A DNA stretch of 64,000 bases from Dysgonomonas mossii (GCF_004569505.1 NZ_SPPK01000001.1:1054001-1118000); one strand, 5' to 3'. Shown: positions 44,041-54,175, counted from the stretch's first letter. The notes: generated by a model not told the origin, from the letters alone. Numbers and translations: made by a program.

Positions 44041-45570
44041 TTATTTAAGCAACCACATCAATTTATTGATTTCGTCATAGCCTTCGTACTGTTTGTCCAG
44101 TGCTATTTTTAAATTATCACGATTGTAATTTGTTTCTGAACTCGGATACAACCAACGCATAGGTAATCCGTTTTTATTATTCTCATTCAAACTTGTTTCA
44201 GGGTTAATCGGGAAGTCAGGGTAGTTGTTACGTCTGTATTCAAAGAAACTACTTTGAGCTTCTTGCATAAAGTTAAGAATGTAGCGTTGCATCCATATCT
44301 GTTTCAATTGCTCGTTGGTAGAGCCTTTGAATGCTGCGTCACCAGTGAAGTAATTGTCAATATAACTCTGAGTAATAGCTTTTCCGTGCGCATATTCAGC
44401 CTTAGTAGCCATAATAGAGGCAAGAGCAGATTTTACACCGCTTTCGTAATAAGATTTTGCATCACCAGTTGTTATCCAGCCTCTTACTCTTGCTTCTGCA
44501 ATGATTAGTTGTTGCTCGGCATAAGTTAATACCATGCGTGGTTCACTAGCATCTTCTTTTAAGTAACGCTTGTTTAATAGCGAATATTTATTGGCGCTAT
44601 GACCTGCATTCATTGCAGAATAATCCATTGAAACATCAACACCGATATAGGCTTCTTCGTCCGATTCTGTTTTACCTGCAGCGATAACTGCTCCTGCAGG
44701 TTCTGCAAAGTAGAATAATCTTCTGTCTCCCAAAGATTTCAAATTGTCGACGAGTAAAGAACTTACAATTGTTTTACTGGTAAACAAATCATTGGTACTT
44801 GATAGTGGGTGTCTATTTAGACTTGAATAATTAAGCCCGAAAAATCCTGTTGAGGCTTCCAGTAGGTTGCCACTATTAACGATTTCAGCAAAACGTTTCT
44901 TTACTTCCAAAGATGCCACATTCTCTTTTTTGCTCAATGTTATCAAGACTTTTAGTGCGAGTGCATTTGATGCTCTGCGCCATTTAGCAGGATCTCCATT
45001 ATACGGAGTTGGGTCTCCATCGAAGTTTGTTCCGTTCGCAAAGAACTGATCTGCCTCTTTCAATTCGTTTAGAATACCTTTGAATACATCTTCTTGTGTG
45101 TCATAGCTTGGCTTGTAAACACCAGATGCACCTTTATTCGATTCACTATACGGTATATCCCCTAATTCCATTGTTAGTTTGAAAAATGCAGCTGCGCGAA
45201 CAAACTTTGCCACACCTTTGTACGAGTTCTCCATCGGACTGCCTTGCGCATAGCCTAGCATTTTATCTATGTTAGGAAGTACTGTCAGTATTTCGAAGCT
45301 GCTACTTCCTATTGTGTTGTATTGCGTACTCATTTGTCCTTCGTTAGCATAGCCTACATATTTGGATAATGCGTTATCGGAGATCATTACCTTTGCGTCT
45401 CGTCCATCAAATCGGGCTACACGTAACACTACATTTGTGCATAGCAAAGATGCACTAACCTGAGATGTAGAGTCGGGGTTAGTATTCAAATCGTCGAAAT
45501 TGCTACATCCTATAAATATTGATAAAAGAAGGATGCTTGCTATAATCGTGAATTTATTTATGGTTTTCAT
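44041..45570 (-). CDS. SusD-like (SusD/RagB, SusD-like_2) lipoprotein
   Basis: A 509-residue outer-membrane lipoprotein with a signal peptide ending FIGC (Cys22). The start of the mature protein (NFDDLNTNPDSTSQV), the internal NALALKVLITLSK and the end (NYNRDNLKIAL) match the SusD-like_2 branch often paired with STN-type SusC receptors. It lacks the C-terminal RRERAVELSFEGFRF-like signature of the other SusD proteins in the window, which marks it as a different branch. It begins 20 bases after the SusC stop. Ligand is presumed to be the beta-glucan cut by the downstream GH16 enzyme. Confidence 0.9.
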   Translation of the reverse strand: MKTINKFTIIASILLLSIFIGCSNFDDLNTNPDSTSQVSASLLCTNVVLRVARFDGRDAKVMISDNALSKYVGYANEGQMSTQYNTIGSSSFEILTVLPNIDKMLGYAQGSPMENSYKGVAKFVRAAAFFKLTMELGDIPYSESNKGASGVYKPSYDTQEDVFKGILNELKEADQFFANGTNFDGDPTPYNGDPAKWRRASNALALKVLITLSKKENVASLEVKKRFAEIVNSGNLLEASTGFFGLNYSSLNRHPLSSTNDLFTSKTIVSSLLVDNLKSLGDRRLFYFAEPAGAVIAAGKTESDEEAYIGVDVSMDYSAMNAGHSANKYSLLNKRYLKEDASEPRMVLTYAEQQLIIAEARVRGWITTGDAKSYYESGVKSALASIMATKAEYAHGKAITQSYIDNYFTGDAAFKGSTNEQLKQIWMQRYILNFMQEAQSSFFEYRRNNYPDFPINPETSLNENNKNGLPMRWLYPSSETNYNRDNLKIALDKQYEGYDEINKLMWLLK

Positions 45571-45589
45571 TTCGTTTCAGTTTAAAGTT

Positions 45590-48500
45590 TTAAAAATCTA
45601 TTTTCACATTAAATCCAATATAACGCTGAGACGGGTCGCTAAAATTATCTATACCTCCGTCGGGGTCTGAATATTTAAAATCTTTAGCCCATAATAGCAT
45701 ATTTTGCCCTACAGCCGATACTGCAATATCTTTCGCTCTTAGTTTAGCCGATAGTGTTTTTGGAAGATTGTAGGTCAGAGCAATTTCTCGGATTTTGAAG
45801 AATGTGGTGCTGTAAGCATCCAACGAAGAAGGAGAACCTCCCCATGCTGTTCCTTTATGTAGATTTTCAATATATGTTTTGTAAGTAACAGCTACATCAT
45901 TAGCAGCATATTCGCGAGTGTCGCTTGTAATGTTTCCGTATGTATCGTACGTTGCTTTCCCCGATATTACCTTTACTCCTTGCCCTGTATAGTTTTTCGT
46001 TCCTGGCTGGGTTGCATCCAGATAACGTTCAGGAACGACTGAGTTAGGATGTGATCCGGCACGCCACATATACATTTCGGTAGTTGTTTGAGCAATACCA
46101 CCTACACGTCCGTCCATCGTCATTCTGAAATGCCAGTTTTTGTACCTTACACTAGTGTTCATACCCCAAATCCAATCAGGATCGTAATTTCCAAACTTAG
46201 AATCGTATGCAGAATAAAGCGGTAGGCCATTGCTATGTATTATATTACCTTGTGGATCTTTTTGATACTCTCTGATTATATAATGATCTACTCTCTCTCC
46301 AACTTTTACCCAAGGTTTATCTTGCGAAAATGTTTCATCCAGTTTTGTATAATAGCGGGCATATTTCGACCAATTTAGCGTTACATCCCATTCCCAGTCT
46401 TTTGTTTTGATTGGTGTTACACTAGCTGTAATTTCAAAACCTCTACGAGTGATTTCTTCTCCCGAATTGATATAGTTGCTTTTATAACCAGAGGCTGGGC
46501 TTATAGGCGCTTGTACTATAAAGTCGTACATGCGTTTATTATAATATGCGACATCAAGCGAAGCTCTACCTTTGAAAAAATTGAGGGCTGTACCTACTTC
46601 GAATGTTGATGTAGACTCTGCTCTTACGCTTGTACTTCTGATAGATGTAGGATATGTAGCCGAACTTAGATTTCCCCAAGCATTTTGTGTGATCGCATAG
46701 TCTGAATTAATATCATATATGTTAGCGGGCTTTTTGGATGTTGTCCATGATCCGCGAAGCTTCCAGAATGATAGCCAATTCATCTCCGGTAGAAGCTCAG
46801 AAGCAATAAAGCTACCTGCTACCGATGGATAGAAATAAGAACGTTCTGATTTTGAAAGGGTAGAACTCCAGTCGTTACGCATAGTTGCTTCTATATATGC
46901 CATGCTTCGCCACGATGCACCCACACGTCCGAATACACTGTTTACTTGTTTCTTATACAATCTTGAATTGGTAAGTACAGAATTAATAGATGCCTTCAAT
47001 GAGTAGAATCCCGGTATTGAGAGTCCGCTTTGTGTGCGGGCTTCCATTCCTTCATCTTGGTTGTAGAAAATAGAACCTCCTACAAATCCGTCGAATCTGA
47101 AATCTTTATATGCCTTGTCTGCAGCAAAGATTAGGTCGTTGTTGATGCTGTAACCTCTGCCTACGCCCATATTGAATGAACCTTTTGCTGATTCTCCCCA
47201 TATCTCTGTCCCATTTTTTATTACGGTTGATGTACCTCCTCCTGTGAACGAACCTTTGGATATGCGTACATCCTGACGGTCACTATAACTGTCGAATCCA
47301 GTTCTTAATGTAGCTTTCAACCAAGGAGTAACATCATAGTTGAGAGAAAGCGTCCCGTTAAAAATATCTCTGTTTAATGTATGCAATCTCTCGTATCTGT
47401 CGAAGTATGGATTGTTATTTGCACTTTCATAACTACTATTTTGCTTCTCGTTTTTTATTAGCCAATAGTCTTTATAGTCTCTGATATCGTAGTCTGGAGC
47501 CGACCATACCAATAGACTATACATAGGATCATATCCGGCATATCCATTGAATCCTAGATTGGGAGAGGTTTGTTTGTTGAATCCTAAGCTCGAAGACAAT
47601 GTAAACTTATCAACTTTCATTTCTCCACCAAGACTATAGGTATATTTATTGAATAAAGAGTTGGGATATTGACCTTTATTTTGTACCCATGTCGCAGATG
47701 CTCGTAAACTACTATTTTTAGTTTGTTGTACAACATTTATATTGTTGTTTAGTATATAGCCCTGTACCAGGAAGTTTTTAAAGTTGTCTTTTCCTCTAGC
47801 AGTGTATGGCATTGGCGTCATTGTTTTTGAAATAGGGTCCCATTGTACTACTTCTTGCCCCTCCATCGGTACGCCCCACGAACCATCGCCTGTACGTGCA
47901 TAGGTATTCGTTGCTGTATTCACAACACGTCCGTAAGTTGATTGCATCTCGGGTATGGCAAGATAACCCGCTGTAAACATAGTTCCACTATTTATAGATA
48001 CGGATAAGCCTTGTCTTTCCGAACCTTTCTTTGTTGTAATCATGATGGCTCCTCCATCACCTTTAGATCCATAAAGGGCAGAAGCGGTAGAGCCTTTTAA
48101 TACGTTCATAGACTCTATGTCGTCAGCCGGCAAATCGCGCAATGTCATATTTGTATAAGGAACACCGTCTATAACGATTAACGGGTTTTCGCCACGAAGA
48201 GTTATTTCGGGTGCAGCTCCAAATTCGGTACTGTTTAGTACATTCAATCCTGCCACTCTACCAGTCAGTGATGTTCCAACATCTAATGGGCGTACTGTCT
48301 GCAAGGCTTGTCCCTGTACTCCTTGTACAGCGTAGCCAAGAGCCTTTTCTTCACGTTTGATACCCAATGCAGTAACTACGACTTCTGAAAGTACTCTTTC
48401 ATCTTCTATCAGAATAATGTCGAATGCCGATTTTGAACCCACCGTTACGGTATTTGTTTGAAAGCCGATAGATGTAATATTAATTTTTGAGCCTTCGTTT

Positions 48501-48949
48501 ACTGATAGTTCAAACTTTCCGTTGATATCAGTAATTGTACCATTTGTTGTTCCCACTTCTTTTATAGTGGCTCCAATAATAGGTTCATTATTTGAATCTA
48601 ATACGACTCCTGATATTTTCTTTTGAACGGTTTGTTGGTGAACCGTAATGGGTTTTAAAACTATTTGGTTGCCTTTTATTTCGTAGCCAACGCTTTTGTT
48701 CTTAAAGACTTCTGTCAATACTTCTTGTATAGACGCATTTTGGACATTCAGGATTACTTTTTGCTTGTCGTCCAAATCACTGTTGCTGTATATAAACGAA
48801 TAGCCGTATTTTTTCTGGATGTCGCTAAATAGCTCTTTGATGGAGATATTTTTTACACTGATATTAATTGGTTTTTGAGCTAGAATTGCTGAGTGCGCCA
48901 TTAGACACAAAATGAGTGTAAATAGCAATTTTCTGATTATTGTTTTCAT
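45590..48949 (-). CDS. SusC-family TonB-dependent receptor with STN signalling domain
   Basis: A 1119-residue outer-membrane importer. Signal peptide to about residue 24 (AILAQ); STN secretin/TonB short N-terminal domain at about 30-100 (INISVKNISIKELFSDI, then VGYEIKGNQIVLKP); carboxypeptidase-D-like domain at about 112-195 (ISGVVLDSNNEPIIGATIKE); TonB-box-like SEVVVTALGIKREEKALGYA; then plug (LIVIDGVPY, SALYGSKGDGGAIMITTKKG) and barrel. The STN domain contacts the FecR anti-sigma encoded 23 bases upstream, so this protein is both importer and sensor. It is the only SusC in the window that clearly has an STN domain. SusD follows 19 bases later. Confidence 0.95.
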   Translation of the reverse strand: MKTIIRKLLFTLILCLMAHSAILAQKPINISVKNISIKELFSDIQKKYGYSFIYSNSDLDDKQKVILNVQNASIQEVLTEVFKNKSVGYEIKGNQIVLKPITVHQQTVQKKISGVVLDSNNEPIIGATIKEVGTTNGTITDINGKFELSVNEGSKINITSIGFQTNTVTVGSKSAFDIILIEDERVLSEVVVTALGIKREEKALGYAVQGVQGQALQTVRPLDVGTSLTGRVAGLNVLNSTEFGAAPEITLRGENPLIVIDGVPYTNMTLRDLPADDIESMNVLKGSTASALYGSKGDGGAIMITTKKGSERQGLSVSINSGTMFTAGYLAIPEMQSTYGRVVNTATNTYARTGDGSWGVPMEGQEVVQWDPISKTMTPMPYTARGKDNFKNFLVQGYILNNNINVVQQTKNSSLRASATWVQNKGQYPNSLFNKYTYSLGGEMKVDKFTLSSSLGFNKQTSPNLGFNGYAGYDPMYSLLVWSAPDYDIRDYKDYWLIKNEKQNSSYESANNNPYFDRYERLHTLNRDIFNGTLSLNYDVTPWLKATLRTGFDSYSDRQDVRISKGSFTGGGTSTVIKNGTEIWGESAKGSFNMGVGRGYSINNDLIFAADKAYKDFRFDGFVGGSIFYNQDEGMEARTQSGLSIPGFYSLKASINSVLTNSRLYKKQVNSVFGRVGASWRSMAYIEATMRNDWSSTLSKSERSYFYPSVAGSFIASELLPEMNWLSFWKLRGSWTTSKKPANIYDINSDYAITQNAWGNLSSATYPTSIRSTSVRAESTSTFEVGTALNFFKGRASLDVAYYNKRMYDFIVQAPISPASGYKSNYINSGEEITRRGFEITASVTPIKTKDWEWDVTLNWSKYARYYTKLDETFSQDKPWVKVGERVDHYIIREYQKDPQGNIIHSNGLPLYSAYDSKFGNYDPDWIWGMNTSVRYKNWHFRMTMDGRVGGIAQTTTEMYMWRAGSHPNSVVPERYLDATQPGTKNYTGQGVKVISGKATYDTYGNITSDTREYAANDVAVTYKTYIENLHKGTAWGGSPSSLDAYSTTFFKIREIALTYNLPKTLSAKLRAKDIAVSAVGQNMLLWAKDFKYSDPDGGIDNFSDPSQRYIGFNVKIDF

Positions 48950-48972
48950 GGTATTAAATAAAATGTTAGTAA

Positions 48973-49968
48973 CTATTTCCCTTTTATTTTTACTGAGTTG
49001 TCATATATTTCATATTCTATTGGTGTTATCTTGTTAAATAGGTCGAGAAACTCTCGCAGCGATTCGGTATTCAAAAGGAATGTGTATCTTTTACTTTCAT
49101 CTAATTGAGAGTAAGAGATATTGACTCCATACCATCGTTCTAGTTTCTTTATTGCAGTATATAGTGTCGCATTATGAATGAGCAATTTATTTGCAGTCCA
49201 AAGTTTTGCTTCCTCTGTATCTTCGTTTATTATTTCGTATTTCAGATTGTGTTTATTTATGTGTGCTCGTTGAGATGGTGACAGATTAAACATATGCTTG
49301 TTCTTTTTTGCATCTAATACTTCTACTTCACCTTCGATGAGGGATATTTCAAAAAAATCATCACCATCGTAATTGGAAACATTAAAGCTTGTGCCGAGTA
49401 CGCGGATTTTTACCTTACCGATGTCTACAATAAAGGGTTTATCCTGATCATGAGCAACATCGAAAAAAAGTTCTCCATGCGCTTCTATTGATCTGTTTTC
49501 ATCATTGTAGTCGCTAGCAAATGATAGCTCTGACTTAGAATTAAGCCATACTTTTGTTCCATCAGCAAGTATTGCTTGAGACTTCTCGCCCCATTGAGTA
49601 CTTATATGAGTAAAAGACTTGGGCCTGTAAGCATTATTAATCAAATACCCCGATATAGTGAGCAAAGACAGTATTAATACAGCAGTAAGTGCCCACATAG
49701 TATACGGAATAGAATGTTTCTTTCTTATGCCTGTGCCTTTTTCGAGATTTTGTTTGTAATCTGTTTTATTACAGACTTGCTTCCATACAGCTTCTTTATC
49801 AGGAATAACATATGATGGATGATTTATGTAAATCCATTCTTTCTGTAAGTCAAGAAAGGTATTTAGATTGTTGTCATCAGCAGCAAGCCAGTCTTCAATA
49901 AATCGCTTTTCTTGGATATTGCATTCATTTTTGCAATATTTGATCAATATTTCGTAAGGAATCTCCAT
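48973..49968 (-). CDS. FecR-family anti-sigma factor
   Basis: A 331-residue inner-membrane regulator. The N-terminal cytoplasmic part (residues 1-88, EEKR-type helix at NIQEKRFIEDWLAADD) should hold the sigma factor. A transmembrane segment spans about 89-110 (TMWALTAVLILSLLTISGYL). The periplasmic FecR domain follows (FTHISTQWGEKSQAILADG, then LNSKSELSF), and a C-terminal DUF4974 domain at about 258-329 contacts the receptor's STN domain. It leads the operon, which is unusual because its ECF sigma partner is normally encoded just upstream. No sigma gene is present in the 478 bases upstream. Confidence 0.94.
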   Translation of the reverse strand: MEIPYEILIKYCKNECNIQEKRFIEDWLAADDNNLNTFLDLQKEWIYINHPSYVIPDKEAVWKQVCNKTDYKQNLEKGTGIRKKHSIPYTMWALTAVLILSLLTISGYLINNAYRPKSFTHISTQWGEKSQAILADGTKVWLNSKSELSFASDYNDENRSIEAHGELFFDVAHDQDKPFIVDIGKVKIRVLGTSFNVSNYDGDDFFEISLIEGEVEVLDAKKNKHMFNLSPSQRAHINKHNLKYEIINEDTEEAKLWTANKLLIHNATLYTAIKKLERWYGVNISYSQLDESKRYTFLLNTESLREFLDLFNKITPIEYEIYDNSVKIKGK

Positions 49969-50446
49969 CTTCTAATGCTTTATACAACTATGACACATAT
50001 GTTGAAGAAAACCCTACCTTAGAATGGAAAATATTTTTTGAATTTGTTTAGGGGAGGTGTTTTTTATTTAGAAAATCAATTGTTTCCATTCATATATGGA
50101 GTTAGTCTCTTACCCATTTTCTGCTTTTTTAAGATCAGTATCCCGATTATTTTTTATATATTTACGAACCGGAATCATTTATACAAACGCAATAGCATCC
50201 TTTTAGCTGTACCTGTGTTTGCTCCGGATATGATTAGACAAATATCGTTGTGGCATATTTTACAAACAGATAAGACAAATTTTTGAGTCTTATCTAATTT
50301 AGCTTAATTATAATTTAAGCTTGTCTTTTTGCCTCTTAACTGATTGTAATTATTCAGCTAGCGACATTTATGTCTCTGCAAAATATATATTAAATGGCCT
50401 ACGCTTAGATCATCAATAAGTGTAGCTTAAAAAACTTAACTATAAT
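49969..50446. other. Divergent intergenic region, 478 bp
   Basis: Between the FecR gene (minus) and the radical SAM gene (plus). It must hold both promoters, but I see no clear TAnnTTTG/TTTG pair. A small open frame at 50038-50286 encodes a hydrophobic 82-residue peptide with no recognisable family and is not called. The region does not contain an upstream sigma factor. Confidence 0.6.
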
Positions 50447-51781
50447 ATGAATAAATCCCGAAATCAACTAAAAACGTTCACATTACAGAATTATCAATCT
50501 ATACCTCAAATAGCCAATATTCCAAAGGAGTTTGTGAAGGATATTGAAGTTGTAGGAAGAGTGCTACCATTCAAAACAAATAATTATGTAATAGATGAAC
50601 TGATAGATTGGGATAATATCGACACTGATCCGATATTTACATTAAATTTTCCAAGAAAAGGAATGCTTGATAAAAAGCATTATGCTATAGTTGAACAGCT
50701 ACTAGATGACAATGTCGAAAAATCTATTATTGAAGATAAAATACACAAAATCCGCCTTTCTTTGAACCCAAATCCTGCGGGGCAGGAGCACAATGTTCCG
50801 TCTTTAGGAGAAGTAAAGCTGAAAGGTATTCAACACAAATACCCCGAAACGGTATTGTTCTTTCCCAGCCAGGGACAAACTTGCCATGCTTATTGTACGT
50901 TTTGTTTTAGGTGGCCTCAATTCTCAGGGATGAGCGAATTGAAATTTGCAATGAAAGAAGTTGATCTGTTACTTAAGTATTTGCGAGTTCATAAAGAGGT
51001 TACAGATGTTTTGTTTACGGGTGGAGATCCAATGGTAATGAATGCTGCTATTCTCGGTAGTTACATCAAACCATTATTGACATCCGATTTTGATCATATC
51101 CGTTCTATCCGTATTGGAACAAAGTCATTAGCCTACTGGCCATATAGATACCTTACCGATTCTGATAGTGATGATGTTATCCGTTTATTTGAAGAAATTA
51201 ACAAATCTGGGAAGAACTTATCTATTCAGGCACACTTTAACCATCCAAGAGAGCTTTCTACCAATGCTGTTAAACAAGCCATTTTACGAATAAAGAATAC
51301 CGGTGCACAGATACGGACGCAATCACCTCTACTAAAGCATATCAATGATAAGCCTGAAATATGGGCGCAGATGTGGCGTAATCAAGTTGATTTGGGCTGT
51401 ATTCCTTATTATATGTTTATAGCACGAGATACAGGGTCAAAGCAATACTTTGAACTTCCACTCGAAAGATGTTGGAATATCTTTCGCCGAGCATATCAGC
51501 AAGTGAGTGGTCTATGCCGGACGGTAAGAGGACCGAGTATGAGTGATCATGCCGGGAAGATACAGGTACTAGGTGTACAGGAAATTAAAGGAGAAAAGCT
51601 GTTTGTTCTTCGTTTTATTCAGGGACGTAATCCTAAATGGGTACATATTCCGTTTTTTGCTGAATATGATCCTAAAGCAACTTGGTTTAATCAGCTTAAA
51701 CCGGCATTCGGTGAAGACAAATTCTTCTTTGAAGAAGACCGTCATAAACTTATCGATACGAAACCATTTTTGTTTGAATAA
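50447..51781 (+). CDS. KamA-family radical SAM protein
   Basis: A 444-residue radical SAM enzyme with the iron-sulphur motif CHAYCTFC (C146, C150, C153) in a lysine 2,3-aminomutase-like context (FPSQGQTCHAYCTFCFRW, then FTGGDPMVMN for the SAM-binding GGD). Lysine aminomutases carry a PLP lysine in a C-terminal PGGGGK-like motif; here the aligned region reads RGPSMSDHAGKIQVLG, with K371 as a possible counterpart, but the glycine-rich motif is not intact and the zinc-binding C-terminal cysteines are absent. The reaction is therefore uncertain: an aminomutase on another substrate or a different radical reaction. It stands alone, divergent from the FecR operon and convergent with the arsenic operon. 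Confidence 0.82.
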   Translation: MNKSRNQLKTFTLQNYQSIPQIANIPKEFVKDIEVVGRVLPFKTNNYVIDELIDWDNIDTDPIFTLNFPRKGMLDKKHYAIVEQLLDDNVEKSIIEDKIHKIRLSLNPNPAGQEHNVPSLGEVKLKGIQHKYPETVLFFPSQGQTCHAYCTFCFRWPQFSGMSELKFAMKEVDLLLKYLRVHKEVTDVLFTGGDPMVMNAAILGSYIKPLLTSDFDHIRSIRIGTKSLAYWPYRYLTDSDSDDVIRLFEEINKSGKNLSIQAHFNHPRELSTNAVKQAILRIKNTGAQIRTQSPLLKHINDKPEIWAQMWRNQVDLGCIPYYMFIARDTGSKQYFELPLERCWNIFRRAYQQVSGLCRTVRGPSMSDHAGKIQVLGVQEIKGEKLFVLRFIQGRNPKWVHIPFFAEYDPKATWFNQLKPAFGEDKFFFEEDRHKLIDTKPFLFE

Positions 51782-51811
51782 TAAATAAAGTTATAGAGAA
51801 ATACAAATTTG

Positions 51812-51845
51812 ATAGCTTAGGCCACCTTATGATGGCTTAAGCTAT
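51812..51845. terminator. Bidirectional hairpin between radical SAM and arsM genes
   Basis: Arms atagcttaggcca (51812-51824) and tggcttaagctat (51833-51845) form a 13-bp stem with one G-U pair and an 8-base loop. It lies between the two converging genes and can stop both transcripts, though the T tails are short. Confidence 0.7.
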
Positions 51846-51857
51846 TCATGAATTCTA

Positions 51858-52667
51858 TTACTTTACTCCTGTCACAGTAATGGAATAAATACCGACATTT
51901 CCTTTTTTATATTTTTCAATTGTCGATTCATCGAGATGTTCCTGTAAAACATCATCAGGAATGATTACCGTTTTTGTCCGTTCAATTTTTATATTAGTAA
52001 AATTAGCTTTTTCAATCTCACCTAAATAATCGTCTTTTTGTATGGCACTGGCTATACAGCCTGCATACATAGAAGCATTATCCGTAAACTCTTTTGGAAA
52101 TAAACCATTCAGCACCACATCGGAAATACAGAAATGGCCTCCATGTTTCAATACCCGATATATTTCTTTAAATATCTTATCCTTTTCAGGTAACAAATTT
52201 AAAACACAATTACTTACTACAACATCTATAGAACTATCGGGTAGAGGCATATTTTCTATATCTCCCTCAATAAATTCGACATTGGTATATCTTCGCCTAG
52301 TTGCATTCTTTCGCGCTTTTTCTATCATTTGTGGAGAAAAGTCAATGCCGATTACTCTCCCTGTTTCTCCGACTTCTGCTCTGGCTATAAAACAGTCGTT
52401 GCCCGCACCTGAGCCCAAATCCAAAATGGTATTACCCTCTTTAATACCTGCATACTCAGTAGGTAATCCACAGCCTACACCCAAATCCGCATCGGCTTCA
52501 TATCCTTTAAGCCCGCTGTAGTCTTCGCTCATGATTGTAAAGACCTTTTTTGAAGGAGTTGCAGGGTTCGTTCCACAACAGCAACCAGATTTTAGAGCAT
52601 TACTATTCAATGCTAGTTCGCTATACCTTTGTTTTACTAAAGCTTTCTTTTCTTCGTTCGTGTTCAT
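51858..52667 (-). CDS. arsM: Arsenite S-adenosylmethionine methyltransferase
   Basis: A 269-residue class I methyltransferase. The SAM-binding motif is LDLGSGAGNDC (82-92), with the acidic DF residue in GIDFS. Three cysteines placed as in ArsM bind arsenite: C66 in GVGCGLP, C154 in SNCVLNL and C204 in YAGCIAS; an N-terminal triplet C29-C31 may also help. It methylates As(III), giving mono- and dimethyl arsenicals. It ends the ars operon, 21 bases after the Acr3 gene. Its place behind the efflux gene indicates that this strain both exports and methylates arsenite. Confidence 0.93.
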   Translation of the reverse strand: MNTNEEKKALVKQRYSELALNSNALKSGCCCGTNPATPSKKVFTIMSEDYSGLKGYEADADLGVGCGLPTEYAGIKEGNTILDLGSGAGNDCFIARAEVGETGRVIGIDFSPQMIEKARKNATRRRYTNVEFIEGDIENMPLPDSSIDVVVSNCVLNLLPEKDKIFKEIYRVLKHGGHFCISDVVLNGLFPKEFTDNASMYAGCIASAIQKDDYLGEIEKANFTNIKIERTKTVIIPDDVLQEHLDESTIEKYKKGNVGIYSITVTGVK

Positions 52668-52688
52668 AATGAAAGTATTGTAGTTATT

Positions 52689-53723
52689 TTATTTGTAATA
52701 TTTCTTCTTTAACAAAAAAGCAATGTTCACTAAAAGTATGAGTACAGGTACTTCAACCAATGGCCCCACTACCCCAGCAAAGGCTTGCTCGCTATGTAAG
52801 CCGAAGACTCCAATAGCAACTGCAATAGCCAATTCAAAATTATTGCCCGTAGCGGTAAATGCTATCGAAGCATTTTTATCGTAAGATGCTCCCATTAATT
52901 TTCCTGCAAAGAAGCTGAGGAAGAACATGACTACGAAATAGATTAATAATGGTATGGCTATGCGTACCATATCCAATGGTATTTGTACTATCAGTTCCCC
53001 TTTGAGGCTAAACATTAATACAATGGTAAATAGTAAGGCGATCAAAGTAATGGGTGAGATTGTCGGGATAAACTTTTCTTTATACCATTGTTCCCCTTTA
53101 GTTTTTACTAATATCAGACGGCTTAGAATGCCCATCAGAAAAGGAATACCCAAGTAGATAGCTACCGTTTCGGCAATTGTTTCTATGGATATATCAACAA
53201 TTACACCTTCGAAGCCAAATAACTGTGGTAGCTTTGTTACAAATAACCAAGCATAAAAACTATAAAAGAATACCTGAAAGATACTGTTTAATGCAACCAA
53301 TCCTGCACCATATTCGGTATTCCCTTCTGCCAGGTCGTTCCATACAAGTACCATCGCTATACACCGTGCAAGACCTATCAGAATAACCCCAACCATGTAT
53401 TCGGGATAATCGTGCAAAAAGAAAATGGCCAGTAAGAACATTAAGACAGGCCCGATAATCCAATTTAGGATTAAGGAAATAGATAATATTTTAATATTGG
53501 AAAATACTTTCGGTAGTTGTTTATAATCCACTTTTGCCAATGGCGGGTACATCATCAGAATAAGACCGATTGCCAAAGGAATGTTTGTTGTACCGCTCGA
53601 CATAGAATCTATGTAGCTGCTGAAGGTGGGTATAAGATACCCCAATCCTATACCGATAGCTATCGCAAGGAAAATCCAAAGCGTTAAGTTTTTATCTAAG
53701 AAATTCATCTTCCTTTTACTCAT
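52689..53723 (-). CDS. acr3: Arsenite efflux permease, Acr3 family
   Basis: A 344-residue inner-membrane As(OH)3 exporter of the bile/arsenite/riboflavin transporter superfamily with about 10 hydrophobic segments. The motif [18 protein letters not shown] contains the essential cysteine of Acr3 (the helix-4 Cys), and [19 protein letters not shown] is another Acr3 signature. It is not the larger ArsB type. Its ATG overlaps the arsC stop by 8 bases, indicating translational coupling. Only one Acr3 and no ArsA ATPase are encoded here, so efflux is driven by the proton gradient alone. Confidence 0.95.
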   Translation of the reverse strand: MSKRKMNFLDKNLTLWIFLAIAIGIGLGYLIPTFSSYIDSMSSGTTNIPLAIGLILMMYPPLAKVDYKQLPKVFSNIKILSISLILNWIIGPVLMFLLAIFFLHDYPEYMVGVILIGLARCIAMVLVWNDLAEGNTEYGAGLVALNSIFQVFFYSFYAWLFVTKLPQLFGFEGVIVDISIETIAETVAIYLGIPFLMGILSRLILVKTKGEQWYKEKFIPTISPITLIALLFTIVLMFSLKGELIVQIPLDMVRIAIPLLIYFVVMFFLSFFAGKLMGASYDKNASIAFTATGNNFELAIAVAIGVFGLHSEQAFAGVVGPLVEVPVLILLVNIAFLLKKKYYK

Positions 53724-54141
53724 GACCTTTTATTTTATCAATATATAATTCGTAAAATATTTTTTTGATTTCATCCCTTACCCTGATATACTCGGATTGA
53801 ATAAATTCAAGTGTTCCCGTAGCTTCGGACGGATCATCAAAACCAATATGTAAGCGGTTCTTTACTTTTCCTAAGAATGTTGGGCAGCTTTCTTTTGCAC
53901 CTCCGCAAACAGTAATCACATAATCCCACTCATCATTCATGTATTTGTCTACACTATCGGATGTATGGTGCGAAATATCTATTCCTGCGTGATACATGAC
54001 TTCTATAGCCTTTGGGTTTACTTTTCCACTAGCCTTTGTCCCTGCGGAATAAACAGACAATGAAGGATCAAATGATTGTAAAAAGCCATGTGCCATTTGA
54101 CTGCGACAACTGTTGCCAGTGCAAAGTATGAGTATCTTCAT
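53716..54141 (-). CDS. arsC: Arsenate reductase, LMW-phosphatase type
   Basis: A 141-residue arsenate reductase of the low-molecular-weight tyrosine phosphatase fold. The P-loop CTGNSCR (C7-R13) binds arsenate, and C79 and C86 ([10 protein letters not shown]) supply the disulfide relay seen in the thioredoxin-coupled B. subtilis/S. aureus type. No glutaredoxin-type motif is present. It converts As(V) to As(III) for Acr3 and ArsM. It starts 67 bases after the arsR stop and overlaps the next gene by 8 bases. A second ArsR-like half-site pair lies just upstream. Confidence 0.94.
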   Translation of the reverse strand: MKILILCTGNSCRSQMAHGFLQSFDPSLSVYSAGTKASGKVNPKAIEVMYHAGIDISHHTSDSVDKYMNDEWDYVITVCGGAKESCPTFLGKVKNRLHIGFDDPSEATGTLEFIQSEYIRVRDEIKKIFYELYIDKIKGHE

Positions 54142-54175
54142 ATTTTATATTTATTAGAAGTTAATCCGTTCGTTG

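Noticed and set aside
50038..50286. 82-residue hydrophobic open frame before the radical SAM gene
   Set aside because: No family resemblance or promoter evidence, and it is within AT-rich regulatory DNA where random frames are frequent.
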